From contig JAITMR010000014.1 of assembly GCA_031277215.1 (NCBI GenBank), positions 1 to 36,669 of the forward strand: 36,669 bases of DNA, written 5' to 3'. A model generated the notes under the pieces. The model was not told the DNA's origin and did not search any database. It saw only the letters and a list, made by a program, of their open reading frames with translations. This DNA is from Burkholderiales bacterium (GTDB taxonomy: Bacteria > Pseudomonadota > Gammaproteobacteria > Burkholderiales > Casimicrobiaceae). Shown in pieces: positions 30,110-36,669 of the stretch. The first letter of the stretch is position 1; each line of letters starts with the position of its first letter. The position numbers were made by a program, and so were the translations under genes.

Positions 30110-32089
30110 ATGAAAACACGGTTTTTTCCATTACAGATTTTTTTATCTCGATGCATTTCCATCGGATGTCGAAGTATATTGATTGTTGCGACGGCGGGTT
30201 TGATTTCGGTAGCGTCGCCCGTCTTGGCACAGGGTAACGGCTATTCGGCGGAGACAAGCTCGGAGTCGGCTCCGATTTCTCAGGAGGAGCTCGATAACTT
30301 GCTGGCGCCGATTGCGTTGTATCCTGATGTATTGTTGGCACAAGTATTGATGGCGGCGACGTATCCTTGGGAAGTCATTGAAGCGGCGGACTGGCAGGAG
30401 GAAAACTCAGACTTGGAGGGAGAGGCGTTGCAGGACGAGTTGGAGGAGTTCGATTGGGATCCGAGCGTTAAATCGCTGACGACGGTGCCGCAAGTGTTGC
30501 AATACATGGCCGACTCACCGCGCTGGATGCAAGACCTTGGTCGCGCCGTGGTGGAAGATCAGCCGCGAGTGATGGCGGCGGTACAGGTGTTGCGGCAGAA
30601 GGCACATGCGGCGGGAATGCTGGCAAGCAACGACAAGCAGGTGGTGGAAGTTAAAATGGACGCCACGCGCAAAGTCGAATACATCACGATTTCGCCGCCG
30701 GCAACGCAGGTGGTGTATGTACCGGTTTACGATACTCGCGTGGTGTACGGCAACTGGTGGTGGCCATCGCGGCCGGTTTACTGGGGGCCGCCCGCTGGTG
30801 TGGTGCTGACTTCAGGGTACTACTGGGGGCCTCGCCACTATTCGTCGGTGGCGCTTTGGGGGAGCTTCAACTGGGGCGGCGGCTTGATTACGATTAATGC
30901 GCCGGCTTACAGGAGCTACTATCGCCATGCGCCGCCGCGGATGGGTGCGCGCAACGGATGGTACCGGCCACCGCCGCCACGCGGTTATTACAACAGGCCG
31001 CCACCGCCGAGAGCTTCATATGGCGGGCGTCCATCGTCGAGGAATTCTTCCTATGATCGCCCTGGGCGTGACTATCGGCAGCAGCCGGGCAGGGATCGTT
31101 CGCGGGGTGATATTTCCGGTAGAGATCGTTCGCGGGGCGATGTTTCGGGCAGAGATCGTTCGCGGGGTGATGCTTCGGCAAGAGATCGTTCGCGGGGTGA
31201 TATTTCCGGCAGAGATCGTTCGCGGGGTGATGCTTCGGCAAGGGATCGTTCGCGCAGCGGCGCTTCGGGTGAATCCCGTCAGATGGGCGGGCAACGTAGC
31301 GGCGCTTCGGGCGAATCCCGTCAGATGGGTGGGCAACGTAGCGGTGTTTCGGGTGAATCCCGTCAAGCTGGTGGACAACGTAGCGGCGCTTCGGGCGAAT
31401 CCCGTCAGATGGGCGGGCAACGCAGCGGTGCTTTGGGTGAATCCCGTCAGATGGGCGGGCAACGCAGCGGTGCTTTGGGTGAATCCCGTCAGATGGGCGG
31501 GCAACGCAGTGGAGCTTCGGGCGAATCCCGTCAGTTGGGCGGGCAACGCAGCGGCGCTTCGGGCGAATCCCGTCAGATGGGCGGGCAACGCAGTGGCGCC
31601 TTGGGTGAATCCCGTCAAGCTGGCGGGCAACGTAGCGGTGCTTTGGGTGAATCCCGTCAAGTTGGCAGTGGTCAACGTGGCAACACTTCAGCAGCGGGCG
31701 GGCAGTCGGCCAGATCGGGGCAGTCGCCGAGCGCGAGTGGTGGGCGGTCGACAGCCAGGCAATCAGCGCCGACGAATGCGGCGCCACGCAGCAATCCCTC
31801 AAGCGCACCCCGCCAAGCAGGCAGTGGTCAACGTGGCAACGCTTCAGCAGCGGGCGGGCAGTCGGCCAGATCGGGGCAGTCGCCGAGCGCGAGTGGTGGG
31901 CGACCGGCAGCCAGACAATCAGCGCCGGCGAATGCGGCGCCACGCAGCAGTCCCTCAAGTGCACCTCGCCAAGCGGGTGGTGGTCAGCGTGGTGGTGGTG
32001 AATCCCGTCAAGCGGGTGGCGGCCAACGTGGTGGTGGCGAATCCCGCGGCGGTGGCGAACGTGGCGGCGGTCGAGGCGGCAGGCAGTAA
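30110..32089 (+). CDS. DUF3300 exported protein with long repetitive tail
   Basis: A 659-residue protein. A signal peptide ends near residue 41 (VASPVLAQG). Residues 55-240 are the DUF3300 domain: LLAPIALYPDVLLAQVLMAATYP, then FDWDPSVKSLTTVPQVLQYM, DLGRAVVEDQP and TQVVYVPVYDTRVVYG, all typical of this family of unknown function. Residues 240-320 are Tyr/Trp/Pro/Gly-rich (YWGPPAG, RPPPPRGYYNRPPPPR). The last 330 residues are tandem repeats: RDRSRGD-type decapeptides, then GASGESRQMGGQRS 14-mers, then a duplicated 52-residue block, ending in a Gly/Arg tail. GGAGGG precedes the ATG. The tail is basic and predicted to be disordered; binding to nucleic acid or acidic polymers is only a guess. Confidence 0.9.
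   Translation: MKTRFFPLQIFLSRCISIGCRSILIVATAGLISVASPVLAQGNGYSAETSSESAPISQEELDNLLAPIALYPDVLLAQVLMAATYPWEVIEAADWQEENSDLEGEALQDELEEFDWDPSVKSLTTVPQVLQYMADSPRWMQDLGRAVVEDQPRVMAAVQVLRQKAHAAGMLASNDKQVVEVKMDATRKVEYITISPPATQVVYVPVYDTRVVYGNWWWPSRPVYWGPPAGVVLTSGYYWGPRHYSSVALWGSFNWGGGLITINAPAYRSYYRHAPPRMGARNGWYRPPPPRGYYNRPPPPRASYGGRPSSRNSSYDRPGRDYRQQPGRDRSRGDISGRDRSRGDVSGRDRSRGDASARDRSRGDISGRDRSRGDASARDRSRSGASGESRQMGGQRSGASGESRQMGGQRSGVSGESRQAGGQRSGASGESRQMGGQRSGALGESRQMGGQRSGALGESRQMGGQRSGASGESRQLGGQRSGASGESRQMGGQRSGALGESRQAGGQRSGALGESRQVGSGQRGNTSAAGGQSARSGQSPSASGGRSTARQSAPTNAAPRSNPSSAPRQAGSGQRGNASAAGGQSARSGQSPSASGGRPAARQSAPANAAPRSSPSSAPRQAGGGQRGGGESRQAGGGQRGGGESRGGGERGGGRGGRQ
31091..31258 (+). repeat. 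30-nt tandem repeat, five copies plus a partial sixth
   Basis: Units start at 31091, 31121, 31151, 31181, 31211 and 31241 (partial). Each encodes RDRSRGD-x-S-x, with the variable residue Ile, Val or Ala. All differences are substitutions, so the reading frame is kept. Confidence 0.9.
31259..31670 (+). repeat. 42-nt tandem repeat, nine copies plus a partial tenth
   Basis: Units of 42 nt encode GASGESRQMGGQRS, with variation at residue 2 (Ala/Val), 3 (Ser/Leu) and 9 (Met/Ala/Leu/Val). The period is exact from 31259 to 31636. Near-identity between neighbouring units suggests recent expansion. Confidence 0.92.
31664..31975 (+). repeat. 156-nt direct duplication
   Basis: 31664-31819 and 31820-31975 are adjacent copies of a 52-codon block beginning GSGQRGN and containing SARSGQSPSASGGR and a terminal SAPRQA. 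They differ at only a few codons (Thr/Ala, Ser/Pro, Asn/Ser). Confidence 0.9.
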
Positions 32090-32147
32090 ACAGAAAGACG
32101 GATCGCGCGAATTTTAAGCGAAAAAAGCGCGACCGTTACGGCACTAT

Positions 32148-32184
32148 ATCAAGGCACTGCGGCAGCAAGCCGCCGTGCCTTGAT
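32148..32184. terminator. Hairpin at the convergent DUF3300/mltB ends
   Basis: ATCAAGGCAC-T-GCGGC (32148-32163) pairs with GCCGC-C-GTGCCTTGAT (32169-32184): 15 pairs, one mismatch and a 5-nt loop. It overlaps the mltB stop codon. No T-run follows directly, though the minus strand is T-rich about 40 nt further on, so it may serve as a shared transcript-end structure. Confidence 0.5.
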
Positions 32185-33183
32185 TGTCTCAGCGAGGTGA
32201 GCGACGGCTGTCGCGTAAAGCCTGCTCCTGTTATAACGCAAGACAACGCGAAAATTATCGTGCGCGAGGAAATACACAGGGCCAGTATCGGCGTCGAGCG
32301 ATAGCAGACTGACCGCAGCGTTGTCGTCGATAACCGTATGAGCATCAGCGAGATTGACACCGAGCGCGTGCCACTGCTTCCATGGTTGCGGATCGCTCAG
32401 ACCGCTGTTGAGATAAGGGGTAAGCGCTGCCGCCGCTTCGGGAGAAAGCTGCAAAAGCGTCAAAACCGGTGCGCCGCTTTGCCAGCCATGTGCTTTTAGA
32501 TAAAAAGCAGCGCTGCCAATCGCGTCGGTCGTTTTCCAGAGATCGACACGACCATCGCCGTCAAAATCGACGGCGTAATAACGGTAACTTCGAGGCATGA
32601 ATTGAGCGATGCCCATTGCTCCGGCGTAAGAACCTTTGGGCGTTGTCAGAGAGAAACCGTTGTCGAGCGCCAGCAAAAAGAATTCTTCGAGTTCACCGCG
32701 AAAATAATCGGCACGACGCGGATAATCAAACGCCAGCGTGGCAAGCGCATCGAGTACGCGAAAACTTCCGACATTGCGCCCGTAATGAGTCTCGATGCCG
32801 ATAATGGCGACGACGATTTCGGGAGGCACTCCGAAATAAGCCTGCGCACGCGCAAGCGCGGCTTCGTTGTCTGCCCAGAAAGTGACGCCGCTGTTAATAC
32901 GCCCCTCGTTGAGAAAACGCGGCGCGTATTCGAACCACAGCGGCGGCGCTTTGACCGGCGCGTCCATCAGCTCAATGATTCGTGATTCGCTTTTGGCGCT
33001 TTTCAGAGAATCGAGTAAAAATTTCGGGTCGATTCCTTTTTTGGCGCCGAATTTCGCCGCCCATGTTTGCACATCGGTGCGTTGACTGAGATCACTTCCG
33101 GGTGCGGTTTTGCCCTTTGCTGCCAAGAATGGTGAGGACGCCAGACACACGATGAAAAAAATAAGAAAAAGGCGGATGCTCAT
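32149..33183 (-). CDS. mltB: Lytic murein transglycosylase B
   Basis: A 344-residue exported enzyme that cleaves peptidoglycan glycan strands with formation of 1,6-anhydro-muramic ends. The signal peptide is IRLFLIFFIVCLASSPFLAA. The catalytic Glu131 lies in AIIGIETHYGRNVG, the family hallmark, followed by LDALATLAFDYPRR and GAMGIAQFMPRSY, both substrate-groove motifs, and DFDGDGRVDLW, an EF-hand-like Ca2+ loop seen in MltB/Slt35. No lipobox is visible, so it is likely soluble in the periplasm. It is convergent with the DUF3300 gene. The 219 nt between its start and modE hold no gene I can support. Confidence 0.94.
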   Translation of the reverse strand: MSIRLFLIFFIVCLASSPFLAAKGKTAPGSDLSQRTDVQTWAAKFGAKKGIDPKFLLDSLKSAKSESRIIELMDAPVKAPPLWFEYAPRFLNEGRINSGVTFWADNEAALARAQAYFGVPPEIVVAIIGIETHYGRNVGSFRVLDALATLAFDYPRRADYFRGELEEFFLLALDNGFSLTTPKGSYAGAMGIAQFMPRSYRYYAVDFDGDGRVDLWKTTDAIGSAAFYLKAHGWQSGAPVLTLLQLSPEAAAALTPYLNSGLSDPQPWKQWHALGVNLADAHTVIDDNAAVSLLSLDADTGPVYFLAHDNFRVVLRYNRSRLYATAVAHLAETIKARRLAAAVP

Positions 33184-33402
33184 GAATAAAGGTTATTCTG
33201 AAAACGGAAAGTATATATTATTCTGCTCTTTTGACTTCATGAGCTTGTTGCGAATCCCAACGAATGGGAGAAAGATAACGCATGAAATACAGGCACACAT
33301 GGCAGGCAATGGCTTTTTTGCCGGGGAACGATAGTGGTGTTGGGGTTCACGAAGCTTCACCCCATTAACCTATGTGAGCTTATTTTCCTGGGAGTAATTT
33401 TT

Positions 33403-34200
33403 TTATGGCGTCACAGCAACAATCACCTGCCTCGGATCAATGATGGCGAACGCTTCGGTTTCGAGCGGCGGGCATTCGACGGCGTGGTCGAGCGCGATGA
33501 TCAGATGGTGGTTGCTTGGCAGCGCAAGGGCGATTTCGGCGTGGCCTTCGTTGTCGGTTTCGATGTGGCTGATGGTGCCGCGCAGGGTTTGCGCATTGGC
33601 GATGGGGACTGTGCTCAGGGTCATCGTGGGCGCTTTGATCAACGCAACGACCTGGCGACCAGAACGCAAATCAAGCGCCTCAACGCTGGCACGGGTCAAT
33701 TGCGCTTGCAGAAAGGTTTGAGCGCCGAGGTCGAGATCGACGATGATGCGCTGACCGTGCGCGTGAAGTTTGTGAACGACGGCGGCGAGTTGGTTGCGGG
33801 CACTGGTACGTAATTGCAAGCAGCGGTCGAACGCCTGCAACTGGCCGAAATGCGGATAACGCTGTTCGAGCGCCGCCAGCATGGTTTCGTATTCTTGCTC
33901 CATCGCACGATAATGGGCAATCACTTGTTGCCCGTAATCGGTCAACACGGTGCCGCCGCCCTGACGTCCGCCTTTGGCGCGAACGACCAGCGGTTGATCG
34001 GCGAGGTTGTTCATCGCGTTAATCATGTCCCAGGCGGTTTTGTAGCTCATGCTGAGTTGCCGCGCGGCTTCGGCGATGGAATGGCTTATGTTGATTTTTT
34101 CGAGGAGATCGACACGACCGCGCCCAAGAAAGACGTGGGGGCCGCGTTCAACCCAGAAACGTCCATGCACTTCCAGTTTGGCGGTGGTGGGCTTATTCAT
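33403..34200 (-). CDS. modE: Molybdate-responsive transcriptional regulator ModE
   Basis: A 265-residue one-component regulator. The N-terminal winged helix-turn-helix (about residues 15-110; GRGRVDLLEKINISHSIAEAA and MSYKTAWDMINAMN) has the typical ModE/LysR-like sequence, including KGGRQGGGTVLT in the wing. The C-terminal half holds two Mop/TOBE motifs (TSARNQLAAVV and LRGTISHIETDNEGHAEI) that bind molybdate. In other bacteria molybdate-bound ModE represses modABC and activates molybdoenzyme genes. It is divergent from selD with 53 nt between the two starts. Confidence 0.94.
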   Translation of the reverse strand: MNKPTTAKLEVHGRFWVERGPHVFLGRGRVDLLEKINISHSIAEAARQLSMSYKTAWDMINAMNNLADQPLVVRAKGGRQGGGTVLTDYGQQVIAHYRAMEQEYETMLAALEQRYPHFGQLQAFDRCLQLRTSARNQLAAVVHKLHAHGQRIIVDLDLGAQTFLQAQLTRASVEALDLRSGRQVVALIKAPTMTLSTVPIANAQTLRGTISHIETDNEGHAEIALALPSNHHLIIALDHAVECPPLETEAFAIIDPRQVIVAVTP

Positions 34201-34206
34201 TTTTCG

Positions 34207-34255
34207 ATTGTGTTAGTCTTACACCGATACAGCGCAAGGAAAAGGGTAACACAAT
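34207..34255. promoter_or_regulatory. Inverted repeat in the modE/selD divergent region
   Basis: ATTGTGTTA at 34207-34215 is the exact reverse complement of TAACACAAT at 34247-34255. The arms are 31 nt apart and lie just before each of the two start codons; the right arm includes the first two bases of the selD ATG. It could be an operator shared by both genes. It does not match the known ModE box of enterobacteria closely, so the binding protein is not assigned. AAGGAAAAGGG between the arms is the selD ribosome-binding site. Confidence 0.4.
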
Positions 34256-35336
34256 GGCAGAGGAAACGGTTCGATTGACGCAATTCTCACACGGTGGCGG
34301 TTGCGGTTGCAAAATCGCCCCGAGCGTATTGGCGGAAATGCTTTCGACGGCATTGCCGGGGATGGTGACGCCGGAGCTTTTGGTCGGCACGGAAACCGGC
34401 GACGATGCCGCTGTCTATCGGCTGAACGATGAGCAGGCGCTGGTGGCGACGACCGATTTTTTCATGCCGGTGGTGGACGATCCCTACGATTTCGGGCGCA
34501 TCGCCGCTACCAACGCGCTGTCCGATGTCTATGCGATGGGCGCACAGCCGATTCTGGCGCTGGCCATTGTCGGGATGCCGATTGACAAGCTGCCGTTGCC
34601 GGTGATCGGGCGCATTCTTGAAGGCGGCAGCAGCATTTGCCGCGAGGCCGGAATTCCGTTGGCGGGCGGTCATTCGATTGATAGCGTTGAGCCGATTTAC
34701 GGCCTGGTGGCGCTGGGGTTGGTTCATCCTGATCGGGTTCGGCGCAACGCCGCCGGACAGCCGGGGGACGCGCTGATTCTCGGCAAGCCGCTGGGCGTTG
34801 GCATTCTGAGTGCGGCGCTGAAGAAAGGAAAACTCGACGCGGTGGGGTACGCCACGATGGTGCGGCACACGACGCAATTGAATCGCGTCGGGACGGCGCT
34901 GGCGATGCACGACGGCGTTCACGCGATGACCGATGTGACCGGTTTCGGTCTGCTCGGCCATTTGCTGGAAATGTGCAGGGGATCGGGATGCGGCGCGGAG
35001 CTGTCGTTCGAGCAGTTACCGCTGATCGGCGAAGCGCTCGCTTTCGCCCGCGAAGGCATCGTTACCGGCGCGTCAGAACGAAATTGGGCGTCGTATGGGC
35101 AAAACGTGCGGCTGGCTTCCGGCATCGCGCCCTGGCAGCAGGCGTTGCTGACCGACCCGCAGACCAGCGGCGGCTTGCTGGTGTCGTGCGCTTTGGGCGC
35201 CGTGGACGAAGTGTTGCGTTTGTTCCATGAAGCGGGGTTCGAGGCGGCGGCAGTGATCGGGGAGCTATGCGAAGGGGCGAGTGTAGCTCGCATAGGTCGG
35301 GGTAGTGTGCCACGAATGCGTTCTGAGGAAGACTGA
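34254..35336 (+). CDS. selD: Selenide, water dikinase (selenophosphate synthase)
   Basis: Makes selenophosphate, the selenium donor for selenocysteine and selenouridine, from selenide and ATP. The 360-residue protein has the glycine-rich active loop SHGGGCGCKI with Cys17 and Lys20, both essential in E. coli SelD; the position that is selenocysteine in some organisms is Cys here. ATP/Mg2+ site motifs are TGDDAAVYRL, TTDFFMPVVDDPYDFGRIAA, AGGHSIDSVEPIYGL, DVTGFGLLGHL and DPQTSGGLLVS. It implies that a selA/selB or selU pathway exists elsewhere. Nothing adjacent uses selenium. Confidence 0.97.
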   Translation: MAEETVRLTQFSHGGGCGCKIAPSVLAEMLSTALPGMVTPELLVGTETGDDAAVYRLNDEQALVATTDFFMPVVDDPYDFGRIAATNALSDVYAMGAQPILALAIVGMPIDKLPLPVIGRILEGGSSICREAGIPLAGGHSIDSVEPIYGLVALGLVHPDRVRRNAAGQPGDALILGKPLGVGILSAALKKGKLDAVGYATMVRHTTQLNRVGTALAMHDGVHAMTDVTGFGLLGHLLEMCRGSGCGAELSFEQLPLIGEALAFAREGIVTGASERNWASYGQNVRLASGIAPWQQALLTDPQTSGGLLVSCALGAVDEVLRLFHEAGFEAAAVIGELCEGASVARIGRGSVPRMRSEED

Positions 35337-35460
35337 GAATGCAATGCTGTACGAGAGATGAGGGGAGGCTCCTCGGGGGCGGTGCCCAGACGCGACTTCC
35401 AAAAGGCGGCTCAGGCGATACACCAGAGGCCACCCAATAGCTTGCGAACCCCAACAACCA

Positions 35461-35489
35461 GCAAGCCTGGATCAGCAAAGCGCAATCCA
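35461..35489. repeat. Direct repeat, left copy
   Basis: 29 nt beginning GCAAGCCTGGAT and ending AAGCGCAATCCA. It matches 36226-36254 with two mismatches, in the same orientation, so the two copies bracket the broken lipoprotein-like gene. A further shared motif, GCTTGCGAACC, occurs at about 35440 and 36348. The interval 35337-35460 shows no gene. Confidence 0.8.
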
Positions 35490-35504
35490 TAAGAAAGGTC
35501 AAGC

Positions 35505-35975
35505 ATGGTTTTCCGGATAGTGTTGTTAATTGTTACTGCATTTGTTGCAGCAATAAATTGCGGCTGCGCAAAAGATGAGGAGAGAAGATTGTGTGACTAT
35601 CTCCCTAACAAAGGAGAGACATATAAATATTGTACATATACAAGTAAAAATCAGAAGAAACATTGGGACAAATTGGAAAGAAATGAAATAGAGGCCTATG
35701 AGAAGTTTGTTACTATTCTCGTTACATCAAATTCTCACCCTGACGAGATGCTTATTGAGCATCAGGCATTTACCTCGCACAGAAAAGAGCCTTTTATTTT
35801 TGAAGAAAAAATGAAATTGAGGAAAGGTAAAATCATTATGGAAATGGCGTCCAGTCCCGAAGGTGCTATTGTGCTTAAATTGCCCATCAAATTGAAAAAC
35901 AAGTGGGACGTAGAAGGTTGGGAAATAAAAGCCACTCGTGGAAGCAAGGAAGAGGCGTTCAAAATAAAATGTTAA
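35505..35975 (+). CDS. Lipoprotein-like protein, ended by a premature TAA
   Basis: A 156-residue frame with an N-terminal hydrophobic signal (VFRIVLLIVTAFVAAI) and NCGC, a possible lipobox Cys near residue 21. The rest is Lys/Glu-rich with beta-like segments (EKFVTILVTSNSH, KGKIIMEMASSPEGAIVLKL, KWDVEGWEIKATRG). No family is recognised. Codon use is distinctly AT-rich compared with neighbours, a sign of transfer. The same reading frame stays open for another 79 codons after the TAA at 35973-35975, so this is probably the first two-thirds of a gene inactivated by a nonsense mutation. It lies just upstream of an RHS gene and between direct repeats. Confidence 0.6.
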   Translation: MVFRIVLLIVTAFVAAINCGCAKDEERRLCDYLPNKGETYKYCTYTSKNQKKHWDKLERNEIEAYEKFVTILVTSNSHPDEMLIEHQAFTSHRKEPFIFEEKMKLRKGKIIMEMASSPEGAIVLKLPIKLKNKWDVEGWEIKATRGSKEEAFKIKC

Positions 35976-36215
35976 ATAACTTCAATAGAAAACAACATAA
36001 TACTTGGTAAAGAAGTCAATATGATAGAAGTAAGCTGCACTCCCCCAAAAGATAAAAATTTGGGGAAATCAAAATATAAGCTTGCAACAGGTTTGGGCAT
36101 GGTGCAGCGCATTTATGAAAATGAGGAAGGAATTGTCGTGATGAAAGACGAGCTTTGTCGGGGTCAGAGCATACCGACGATTCCTGCTCCATCTGAACGC
36201 TCAATAAACCCGTAG
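35976..36215 (+). pseudogene. In-frame remainder of the lipoprotein-like gene
   Basis: Immediately after the TAA the frame continues ITSIENNIILGKEVNMIEVS and then KYKLATGLGMVQRIYENEEG, with the same Lys/Glu/Asn-rich, AT-rich character, up to TAG near 36215. A G-L-G-M-V-Q-type segment near the C-terminus is common in exported beta-rich proteins, so this looks like the authentic end. The last 16 or so codons (QSIPTIPAPSERSINP) have higher GC and probably belong to the adjoining repeat sequence. An ATG at 36021 lies in this frame, so a separate short product cannot be excluded. Confidence 0.5.
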
Positions 36216-36225
36216 GTTAATGGGA

Positions 36226-36254
36226 GCAAGCCTGGATAAGCGAAGCGCAATCCA
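36226..36254. repeat. Direct repeat, right copy
   Basis: Matches 35461-35489 with two mismatches. The sequence from here to 36382 (including GCTTGCGAACC at about 36348) separates the broken gene from the RHS frame and has no gene of its own. Confidence 0.8.
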
Positions 36255-36382
36255 GGAGCCATCTCTCCGGCGCGAAGCGTCGCTGATGTTTTTCCCTTCC
36301 CTTGAGGGTTGAGGAGAATTGAGCAGCAAGCGTAGGTCGTGATGAGCTTGCGAACCGCGACGTTCGGTAGGAAAATAGCCGA

Positions 36383-36669
36383 ATGAAATGCAACCTTGCC
36401 ACCAACAGCTCGCCGCTGCTCAACAACAACAGCTTTGAACCGTTCGAGCTGATCAACGGCGGTGCATGGGCGAATGGCGCGGTTTACAAAAAAACCTACG
36501 ACGCCCAAGGCAGAATCACCGGCACAGGCGACCGCAACACCCGCCATACCACCATCGAATACAACGCCCAAGGCCAGAGAAGCCAAGTAAAAGACGCCAA
36601 AGGCAACCTTGCCCTCGTATTCACCTACAACCCAGAAGGCCTGCTTGAAACCGTTGCCGACCACACCGG
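36383..36669 (+). CDS. RHS/YD-repeat protein, N-terminal part in window
   Basis: A frame starting at ATG 36383 (AGGA about 10 nt upstream) and open to the window end. From residue 38 it shows YD-type repeats: KTYDAQGRITGTGDRNTRHT, then EYNAQGQRSQVKDAKGN and TYNPEGLLETVADHTG. Such repeats build the beta-cocoon shell of Rhs and teneurin-like toxins. There is no full N-terminal PAAR or transport region, because an in-frame stop occurs just before the ATG, so this may be a displaced or truncated Rhs core rather than a complete gene. The toxic tip, if any, lies outside the window. Confidence 0.75.
   Translation, partial: MKCNLATNSSPLLNNNSFEPFELINGGAWANGAVYKKTYDAQGRITGTGDRNTRHTTIEYNAQGQRSQVKDAKGNLALVFTYNPEGLLETVADHT

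Noticed and set aside
31091..31670. Possible CRISPR array
   Set aside because: Units are contiguous with no unique spacers, and all periods (30 and 42 nt) are multiples of three within a coding frame.
30894..32117. Long open frames in other frames of the DUF3300 tail (plus 30897-32117, minus 30894-31964, minus 31016-31675)
   Set aside because: They arise because the repeat units lack stops in other frames; the frame from 30110 has signal peptide, domain and ribosome-binding site.
33184..33402. Small frames between mltB and modE
   Set aside because: No ribosome-binding site or protein-like composition; probably untranslated.
34201..34253. Molybdenum-cofactor riboswitch upstream of modE or selD
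   Set aside because: The 53-nt spacer is too short and shows no such structure.

Overview
The window reads as chromosomal DNA of a free-living Gram-negative bacterium, most likely a betaproteobacterium (Rhodocyclales or Nitrosomonadales-like). The clues are the order tpiA-secG-tRNA-Leu, the long two-domain LeuA, a yqjD-yqjE-yqjK-type operon, a group 1d-type membrane hydrogenase, ModE and SelD. The placement rests on gene content and protein signatures read by eye, not on a database search. Most genes are housekeeping genes. The unusual parts are leader peptides, a mobile-element scar, repeats and a small GTPase module.

Layout. 1-3777: 5' end of rlmJ (minus strand), a nitronate monooxygenase-like flavoprotein, a lone GspH/FimT pseudopilin, then tpiA-secG-tRNA-Leu(GAG). 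3778-9519: a mobile-element scar. It holds a degenerate IS5-type transposase fragment, a perfect 26-nt palindrome, and a 5.5-kb open frame that is the middle of a phage or plasmid 'polyvalent' protein with two ADP-ribosyltransferase-like domains, a MuF-C-like domain and an HETGH metallopeptidase motif. 9719-10998: a type I-beta DAHP synthase gene preceded by a 37-residue leader peptide full of Phe, Tyr and Trp, with a complete pause/antiterminator/terminator arrangement. 11026-12557: leftward rsmE, yqeY and a probable unannotated 47-residue gene. 12672-17719: dacB, yqjD-E-K, purE, tRNA-Val(CAC), suhB (minus) and tRNA-Ala(GGC).

17977-21791: an FNR-type promoter drives hyaABC, an oxygen-tolerant [NiFe] hydrogenase whose small subunit keeps all six proximal-cluster cysteines. 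The transcript ends at a perfect 55-nt palindrome. 21942-24533: pgsA, a Leu-rich leader peptide, and leuA. 24726-26182: dinB and an exported rhodanese. 26327-28818: a three-gene unit of an unknown protein, a Ras-like (MglA/COG2229-type) GTPase and a Roadblock/LC7 (MglB-type) protein. 29134-33183: nth with a repeat-derived N-terminal extension, a DUF3300 protein with three nested families of tandem repeats, and convergent mltB. 33403-35336: divergent modE and selD. 35337-36669: an AT-rich lipoprotein-like gene broken by an in-frame TAA, flanked by direct repeats, then the start of an RHS/YD-repeat protein that leaves the window.

How the parts fit. hyaABC supplies electrons from H2 to the quinone pool and appears to be induced when oxygen is low. 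ModE and SelD point to molybdenum- and selenium-dependent enzymes elsewhere, such as formate dehydrogenase. Two amino-acid pathways (aromatic and leucine) appear to be controlled at their first committed enzyme by ribosome-mediated attenuation.
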